Made by a program: the position numbers and the translations under genes. Of a DNA stretch of 64,000 nt, positions 58,895 to 64,000 are shown one piece after another (position 1 is the stretch's first letter; every line of letters starts with the position of its first letter). Source of the DNA: Hansschlegelia quercus (GTDB lineage: Bacteria > Pseudomonadota > Alphaproteobacteria > Rhizobiales > Methylopilaceae); NCBI RefSeq assembly GCF_004310425.1, contig NZ_SIUB01000005.1:62001-126000 (forward strand), written 5' to 3'. The notes under the pieces are model-generated. The model did not search any database. It was not told the DNA's origin and saw nothing but the letters and a program-made list of their open reading frames with translations.

Positions 58895-60211
58895 TCAGTC
58901 GTTCCTGACGAGTTGGCGGTTGATCGCAAGCGACGCCAGCGTGCACACGGCGCCCGAGAACAGATAGATCCCGACGAAGGCGAGACCGAACCGGCTCGAC
59001 ACGCCAAGCGCCACGAGCGGCGCGAACGCCGCGCCGATGAGCCAGGCCAGATCGGATGTGAGCGCGGCGCCGGTGTAGCGGTAGCGGCTCGAGAAATTCG
59101 ACGTGAGCGCGCCCGAGGACTGACCAAAGGTCAGGCCGAGCAACGCGAAGCCGATCAGAATGAAGGCCGTCTCCGATTTTACTCCGCCGCCGAGCAGGAA
59201 GGGCGTCAGGATCGCGAAGCCCGCGATCAGCACCGCACAGACGCCGAGGAGAGTGCGGCGGCCGATGCGATCGGCGATCAGCCCGGAGGCGACGATCGCG
59301 GCGACGCAGACCAGCGCGCCCGACATCTCGATGAACAGGAAGTCGCGCGCCGAGAGATCGGTGAACAGCGTGACGTAGGACAACGGGAAGATCGTGACGA
59401 GGTGGAACAGCGCGAAGCTCGCGAGCGGCGCGAAGGCGCCGATCAGCACGTTGCGGCCCTCCTCGCGCAGCATCCGGAACACGCCGACGGGCGCGAGCTC
59501 TCGCGTCTCGAGCAGCTGCGAATAGGCTTCGCTCAGCACAAGTCGCAGCCGCGCGAACAGCGCGACGACGTTGATCGCGAAGGCGCAGAAGAACGGATAG
59601 CGCCAGCCCCAGTCGAGGAACTCCGCGTCGGACAGCACGCCGACGAAGAAGGCGAACAGGCCGCTTGCCATCAGGAAGCCGAACGGGGCGCCGAGCTGCG
59701 GCATCATCGCGTACCAGCCGCGTTTGCCGGGAGGCGCGTTCAGCGACAGCAGCGAGGCGAGGCCGTCCCACGCGCCAGCGAGGCCGAGGCCCTGGCCGAT
59801 CCGGAAGATCGCAAGCAGCGCGGCCGCCGCATAGCCGATGCTCTGATAGTTCGGCAGGAAGCTGATCGCGGCGGTCGAGCTGCCTAGCAGGAAGAGCGCG
59901 ATCGTCATCTTGACGCCGCGGCCGTGCCTGCGGCCGACCCACATGAAGATCGCCGAACCGACCGGCCGCACGATGAAGGCGAGCGAGAAGATCGCGAAGG
60001 AGAGCAGCGTGCCTTCGAGCGGCGCGATATGGGGGAACAGGAGCCGCGGGAACACCAGCACCGAGGCGATGCCGTAGACGAAGAAGTCGAAGAACTCCGA
60101 CGTCCGGCCGATGACGACGGCGGTCGCGATCTCGCCAGGCGAAACCTTGCCGTGCGCCGTCCCGTCCCTGTGACCGGCGGAGCCGGCGGTGATTGCGACG
60201 TCTTGGCTCAT
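58895..60211 (-). CDS. MFS transporter, metabolite:H+ symporter type
   Basis: 438 residues, 12 membrane helices. The family start IGRTSEFFDFFVYGIASVLV and the motif VGSAIFMWVGRRHGRGVKMT after helix 2 identify the MHS subfamily (citrate, alpha-ketoglutarate, proline/betaine or shikimate symporters); the repeat motif ASGLIADRIGRRTLLG is also present. ATG 60211 is chosen for the usual N-terminus. It ends 4 bases from the convergent HerA-like stop. The substrate cannot be predicted. Confidence 0.9.
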   Translation of the reverse strand: MSQDVAITAGSAGHRDGTAHGKVSPGEIATAVVIGRTSEFFDFFVYGIASVLVFPRLLFPHIAPLEGTLLSFAIFSLAFIVRPVGSAIFMWVGRRHGRGVKMTIALFLLGSSTAAISFLPNYQSIGYAAAALLAIFRIGQGLGLAGAWDGLASLLSLNAPPGKRGWYAMMPQLGAPFGFLMASGLFAFFVGVLSDAEFLDWGWRYPFFCAFAINVVALFARLRLVLSEAYSQLLETRELAPVGVFRMLREEGRNVLIGAFAPLASFALFHLVTIFPLSYVTLFTDLSARDFLFIEMSGALVCVAAIVASGLIADRIGRRTLLGVCAVLIAGFAILTPFLLGGGVKSETAFILIGFALLGLTFGQSSGALTSNFSSRYRYTGAALTSDLAWLIGAAFAPLVALGVSSRFGLAFVGIYLFSGAVCTLASLAINRQLVRND

Positions 60212-60437
60212 CGGTTCTCGCCCATCGGTCTCGGCTCTCAAAAACGCCTGAGGATCGCCGGCATTGCGCCGATCCACAATGCCCGGACACGGCCGCCGGT
60301 TCAAACTCGAAGCTTCGCGAAGCGGGTTTCTCGTGTGTAATGCTATCGACGAGCCTTCGCCGATAGGACAAACCGTCCAATGTCCCGTCGGACGCTCCAG
60401 GCTTAACCCGGCGGGACGACGTCCCGATCCGCCAAGG

Positions 60438-61568
60438 ATGGCTTCGCCCGTGCGCGCTCTTCGACTGACGGCGCTTCTGCCGCTCCTCCTGATTCTCACC
60501 GGCTGCGACTGGGTCGTCATGTCGCCATCCGGCGACGTGGCGATGCAGCAGCGCGACCTGATCGTCATCTCGACGGCCTTGATGCTGCTGATCATCGTCC
60601 CGGTGATCGCGCTGACGCTTCTGTTCGCATGGCGCTATCGCTCTTCGAACAAGGACGCGACCTACGATCCCGACTGGCACCATTCAACGCAGCTCGAGGT
60701 GGTGATCTGGGCGGCCCCGTTGGTCATCATCATCGCGCTCGGCGCCATCACCTGGGTCTCGACCCACCTGCTCGATCCCTACCGTCCGCTCAACCGGGTC
60801 GCCGACGGCCGCTCCGTCGATCAGGCGGCGCAGCCGCTCGAGGTGCAGGCGGTCGCGCTCGACTGGAAGTGGCTGTTCATCTACCCGCAATACGGCATCG
60901 CGACAGTCAACGAGCTCGCCGCGCCGGTCGATCGGCCGATCAGCTTCCGCCTGACCTCCACCAGCGTGATGAACTCATTCTTCATCCCCGCGCTCGCTGG
61001 CCAGATCTACGCCATGCCCGGCATGGACACGAAGCTCCACGCGGTCATCAACAAGGCCGGCGTCTTTAACGGGTTTTCAGCGAACTACAGCGGCGCGGGC
61101 TTCTCCGACATGCGCTTCAAGTTCCACGGCGTTAGCGGCGAAGAGTTCGAAAAGTGGGTGGCTGACATCAAGGCGGGCCAGGGCGGCAACCTCGACCGAG
61201 CCGCCTATACCGGCCTTGCGGAGCCGAGCGTCAAAGAGGCCCCGAAGCGCTTCCAGTCGGTCGCGCCGGACCTCTACGACGCGATCCTCAACCGCTGCGT
61301 CGACCCCGCCCGCATGTGCATGAAGGACATGATGGCGGTCGACGCCGAAGGCGGCATGGGAATGGCGGGCCTCCGCAATGTCTTCGAGCGGCGGGTCGAC
61401 GTCCCCGGCGCGCCTCCTGCGACCGGGTCGCGCTTCGTCGCGGCCGTGTGCACCCCCCAGCGGCCGCGGGACGGCGAGATCAAGTCAGCCGCCGCAACCC
61501 CTATCGCGTTCGATAAGCCTCTGATCGACGGCGCTCAGCCGCGGTCCGCCGGCGGAATGACCGAGTGA
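60438..61568 (+). CDS. cyoA: Cytochrome bo3 ubiquinol oxidase subunit II
   Basis: 376 residues, a lipoprotein: [15 protein letters not shown] has a lipobox with the modified Cys. Two membrane helices follow ([18 protein letters not shown] and [20 protein letters not shown]), then the periplasmic cupredoxin-like domain ([37 protein letters not shown]). The copper-A ligands of cytochrome c oxidases are absent, as in quinol oxidases. ATG 60438 is used; GTG 60450, better spaced from AAGGA, is possible. The frame is open further upstream to 60264. Confidence 0.95.
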   Translation: MASPVRALRLTALLPLLLILTGCDWVVMSPSGDVAMQQRDLIVISTALMLLIIVPVIALTLLFAWRYRSSNKDATYDPDWHHSTQLEVVIWAAPLVIIIALGAITWVSTHLLDPYRPLNRVADGRSVDQAAQPLEVQAVALDWKWLFIYPQYGIATVNELAAPVDRPISFRLTSTSVMNSFFIPALAGQIYAMPGMDTKLHAVINKAGVFNGFSANYSGAGFSDMRFKFHGVSGEEFEKWVADIKAGQGGNLDRAAYTGLAEPSVKEAPKRFQSVAPDLYDAILNRCVDPARMCMKDMMAVDAEGGMGMAGLRNVFERRVDVPGAPPATGSRFVAAVCTPQRPRDGEIKSAAATPIAFDKPLIDGAQPRSAGGMTE

Positions 61569-61572
61569 TCCG

Positions 61573-63576
61573 ATGACACCGAACCCCGCCTCCGAAAGCG
61601 TCCTGTTCGGCAAGCTCTCGCTCGCCGCAATCCCGCTGCATGAGCCGATCCTGCTTGCGACCTTCGCGGTCGTCGCCATCGGCGGCGTCGCGGTCCTCGG
61701 CGCGCTCACCTATTACCGCGTCTGGGGCTGGCTCTGGCGCGACTGGCTGACCTCGATCGACCACAAGAAGATCGGGATCATGTACATGATCCTCGGCGTC
61801 ATCATGCTGCTGCGCGGCTTCTCCGACGCGATCATGATGCGTCTCCAGCAGGCGATCGCCTTCGGCGGATCAGAAGGTTACCTGCCGCCGCACCACTACG
61901 ACCAGATCTTCACGGCGCACGGCGTGATCATGATCTTCTTCGTGGCGATGCCGTTCATCACCGGCATGATGAACTATATCGTCCCGCTGCAAATCGGGGC
62001 GCGCGACGTCGCCTTCCCCTTCCTCAACAATTTCAGCTTCTGGATGACGACCGGCGGCGCCGTGCTCGTCATGATGTCGCTGTTCGTCGGCGAGTTCGCG
62101 GCGACCGGCTGGCTCGCTTATCCGCCGCTCTCGGGGATCGAATCAAGTCCGACCGTCGGCGTCGACTACTACATCTGGGCGCTGCAGGTGGCGGGCGTCG
62201 GCACGCTGCTCTCCGGCGTCAACCTGATCGCGACCATCGTGAAGATGCGCGCGCCCGGCATGACCATGATGCGCCTGCCGATCTTCGTGTGGACGGCGCT
62301 CTGCTCGAACATCCTGATCGTGGCCTCGTTCCCGGTGCTGACGGCGACGCTCGCGCTGCTCTCGGCCGACCGCTACCTCGGAACGGCGTTCTTCACGAAC
62401 GATTTCGGCGGCAGCGCCATGATGTACGTGAACCTGATCTGGATCTGGGGCCACCCGGAGGTCTACATCCTGATCCTGCCGGCCTTTGGCATCTTCTCCG
62501 AAGTGACCGCCACCTATTGCGGCAAGCGTCTCTTTGGCTACGCCTCGATGGTCTACGCGACGGTCGTCATCACGATCCTCTCCTACCTCGTTTGGCTCCA
62601 CCACTTCTTCACGATGGGGTCCGGCGCGAGCGTGAACTCGTTCTTCGGCATTACGACGATGATCATCTCGATCCCCACGGGCGCGAAGATCTTCAACTGG
62701 CTGTTCACGATGTATCGCGGCCGCATCCGCTTCGAGCTGCCGATGATGTGGACGGTCTCCTTTATGGTGACCTTCGTGATCGGCGGCATGACCGGCGTGC
62801 TGCTCGCCGTGCCGCCGGCCGACTTCGTGCTGCACAACTCGCTGTTCCTGATCGCGCACTTCCATAACGTGATCATCGGCGGGGTGCTGTTCGGTCTGTT
62901 CGCCGGCATCGCCTACTGGTTCCCCAAGGCCTTCGGCTTCAAGCTCAACACCTTCTGGGGGACGATCTCCTTCTGGTGCTGGACGATCGGCTTCTACGTC
63001 GCCTTCATGCCGCTCTACGTGCTCGGCTTGATGGGCGTGACGCGTCGTCTGTCGAAGTTCGACGATCCGTCCCTGCAGATCTGGTTCGTCATCGCGGCCC
63101 TTGGCGCCGGACTGATCGCGATCGGCATCGCCTCGTTCCTCATCCAGATTTATGTGAGCTTCCGCGACCGCGAGGCGCTGACCGACACGACCGGCGACCC
63201 CTGGGACGGCCGCACGCTGGAATGGTCCACGTCGTCTCCGCCGCCGGCCTACAACTTCGCCTTCACGCCCGTGGTGCACGACCTCGACGCCTGGCACGAC
63301 ATGAAGAAGCGCGGCTATGTCAGGCCGACCGACGGCTTCATCCCGATCCATATGCCGAAGAACACCGGCGCGGGCGTCGTCCTGGCCGGGATCAGCACCC
63401 TGCTCGGCTTCGCGCTGATCTGGCATATTTGGTGGCTCGCCGGCCTGAGCTTTGTCGCGCTGATAGCGACCGCCATCGGGCACACGTTCAACTACAGCCG
63501 CGACTTCCACATCCCGGCCTCGGACGTCGTCATGACGGAGAACGAGCGCACCCGCCTGCTCGGCGCGGGAGCCTGA
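61573..63576 (+). CDS. cyoB: Cytochrome bo3 ubiquinol oxidase subunit I
   Basis: 667 residues with 14-15 helices. Haem-copper site residues are visible: [20 protein letters not shown] (low-spin haem His), [20 protein letters not shown] (Cu-B His and cross-linked Tyr), WLHHFFTMG (two Cu-B His) and [13 protein letters not shown] (haem ligands). It reduces O2 to water with ubiquinol and pumps protons. It starts 4 bases after cyoA, and cyoC follows 4 bases after its stop. Confidence 0.97.
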   Translation: MTPNPASESVLFGKLSLAAIPLHEPILLATFAVVAIGGVAVLGALTYYRVWGWLWRDWLTSIDHKKIGIMYMILGVIMLLRGFSDAIMMRLQQAIAFGGSEGYLPPHHYDQIFTAHGVIMIFFVAMPFITGMMNYIVPLQIGARDVAFPFLNNFSFWMTTGGAVLVMMSLFVGEFAATGWLAYPPLSGIESSPTVGVDYYIWALQVAGVGTLLSGVNLIATIVKMRAPGMTMMRLPIFVWTALCSNILIVASFPVLTATLALLSADRYLGTAFFTNDFGGSAMMYVNLIWIWGHPEVYILILPAFGIFSEVTATYCGKRLFGYASMVYATVVITILSYLVWLHHFFTMGSGASVNSFFGITTMIISIPTGAKIFNWLFTMYRGRIRFELPMMWTVSFMVTFVIGGMTGVLLAVPPADFVLHNSLFLIAHFHNVIIGGVLFGLFAGIAYWFPKAFGFKLNTFWGTISFWCWTIGFYVAFMPLYVLGLMGVTRRLSKFDDPSLQIWFVIAALGAGLIAIGIASFLIQIYVSFRDREALTDTTGDPWDGRTLEWSTSSPPPAYNFAFTPVVHDLDAWHDMKKRGYVRPTDGFIPIHMPKNTGAGVVLAGISTLLGFALIWHIWWLAGLSFVALIATAIGHTFNYSRDFHIPASDVVMTENERTRLLGAGA

Positions 63577-63580
63577 ACCG

Positions 63581-64000
63581 ATGACCGCTCAAGCCCCCGC
63601 CTCCACCGTCCCCGCCGACGATGGCGTGAACTTCTACACCCGGGAGGAGCATCACCCCGAGAACGGGACGCTGCTCGGCTTCTGGATCTACCTGATGAGC
63701 GACTGTCTCATCTTCGCGGTTCTGTTCGCCTGTTACGGCGTGCTCGGCCGGTCCTATGCGGCCGGTCCCTCGGGCGCCGACCTATTCGATCTGAAGCTCG
63801 TCGCCCTCAACACGCTGTTCCTGCTGTTGTCGTCGATCACCTATGGCTTCGCCATGCTGGAGATGGCGAAGAACCGCACGGCGACGACGCTGCTCTGGCT
63901 CGGCGTCACCGGTTTCTTCGGCCTCTGCTTCCTCAGCGTGGAGCTCTACGAGTTCCACCATCTGATCGAGGAGGGCGCGACGCCGCAGCGCTCGGCGTTC
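63581..64000 (+). CDS. cyoC: Cytochrome bo3 ubiquinol oxidase subunit III (3' end outside window)
   Basis: The first 140 residues are visible: FYTREEHHPENGTLLGFWIY, LMSDCLIFAVLFACYGVLG and LVALNTLFLLLSSITYGFAM, the first helices of the haem-copper oxidase subunit III family, with the conserved Glu in FLSVELYEFHHL. It starts 4 bases after cyoB in the cyoABC order; cyoD would follow outside the window. Confidence 0.95.
   Translation, partial: MTAQAPASTVPADDGVNFYTREEHHPENGTLLGFWIYLMSDCLIFAVLFACYGVLGRSYAAGPSGADLFDLKLVALNTLFLLLSSITYGFAMLEMAKNRTATTLLWLGVTGFFGLCFLSVELYEFHHLIEEGATPQRSAF

Noticed and set aside
1-64000. CRISPR arrays, tRNA or rRNA genes, prophage, integrase or IS elements
   Set aside because: I looked for regular spacer-repeat patterns, tRNA T-loop and anticodon patterns and DDE or recombinase motifs. 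None was convincing anywhere in the window.

Overview
This 64 kb window is GC-rich, densely packed chromosomal DNA. The gene content points to an alphaproteobacterium, most likely Hyphomicrobiales (Rhizobiales). It has a SAM-II riboswitch in front of metZ, an alphaproteobacterial-type LexA box, the long two-lobed type of dCTP deaminase, an IalB-like protein, a sigma factor resembling Rhodobacter RpoE, and a cyo quinol oxidase. I cannot name a genus. I see no tRNA, rRNA, CRISPR array, integrase, transposase or complete prophage.

Layout. 1-8.6 kb: a lactone/alditol-oxidase-type flavoprotein (cut by the window edge), an aldehyde dehydrogenase, an AcoR-like sigma-54 activator, and a polyamine-type ABC importer with a near-perfect -24/-12 promoter in front of it. 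8.8-19.9 kb: a hybrid histidine kinase, an orphan BMP-type binding protein coupled to a GlcG/HbpS protein, MscL, a giant kinase with a sodium:solute-symporter sensor domain facing a LuxR-type response regulator, YjbQ and an esterase. 19.9-26.8 kb: small-metabolite hydrolases (creatininase family, pyroglutamyl peptidase), MarR, GNAT, DJ-1/PfpI, stress and hypothetical proteins, KDPG aldolase and secreted or membrane small proteins. 26.9-31.9 kb: GlcNAc kinase and NagA, then a Zur-box-controlled zinc ABC importer whose first gene is a 41-residue membrane protein. 31.9-39.6 kb: RmuC behind a LexA box, def-fmt-truA, IalB-like protein, an ECF sigma factor without a visible anti-sigma, a quinone oxidoreductase, and metZ behind a SAM-II riboswitch.

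39.7-41.4 kb is the most anomalous segment. A lower-GC complete dCTP deaminase gene, preceded by about 230 bp of hairpin-rich non-coding DNA, sits directly against the 3' third of a GC-rich native-looking copy of the same gene. This looks like in-place replacement by a foreign homologue. 41.6-50.7 kb holds a membrane protein, an RND efflux pump, an HxlR/NAD(P)-reductase divergent pair, a ZevAB-like metal transport pair and a flavin reductase. 50.6-57.3 kb holds a glycerol-kinase-like gene, a two-subunit flavoprotein dehydrogenase resembling glycerol-3-phosphate dehydrogenases, an APC permease and a divergent DeoR/GlpR-type regulator. 57.4-64 kb holds a HerA-like ATPase, an MFS symporter and the cyoABC genes, with cyoC cut by the window end.

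Many starts were moved from the longest open frame to an inner codon on the basis of ribosome-binding sites, signal peptides or four-base overlaps. These choices are stated in the entries. All family assignments come from reading motifs; no database search was run.
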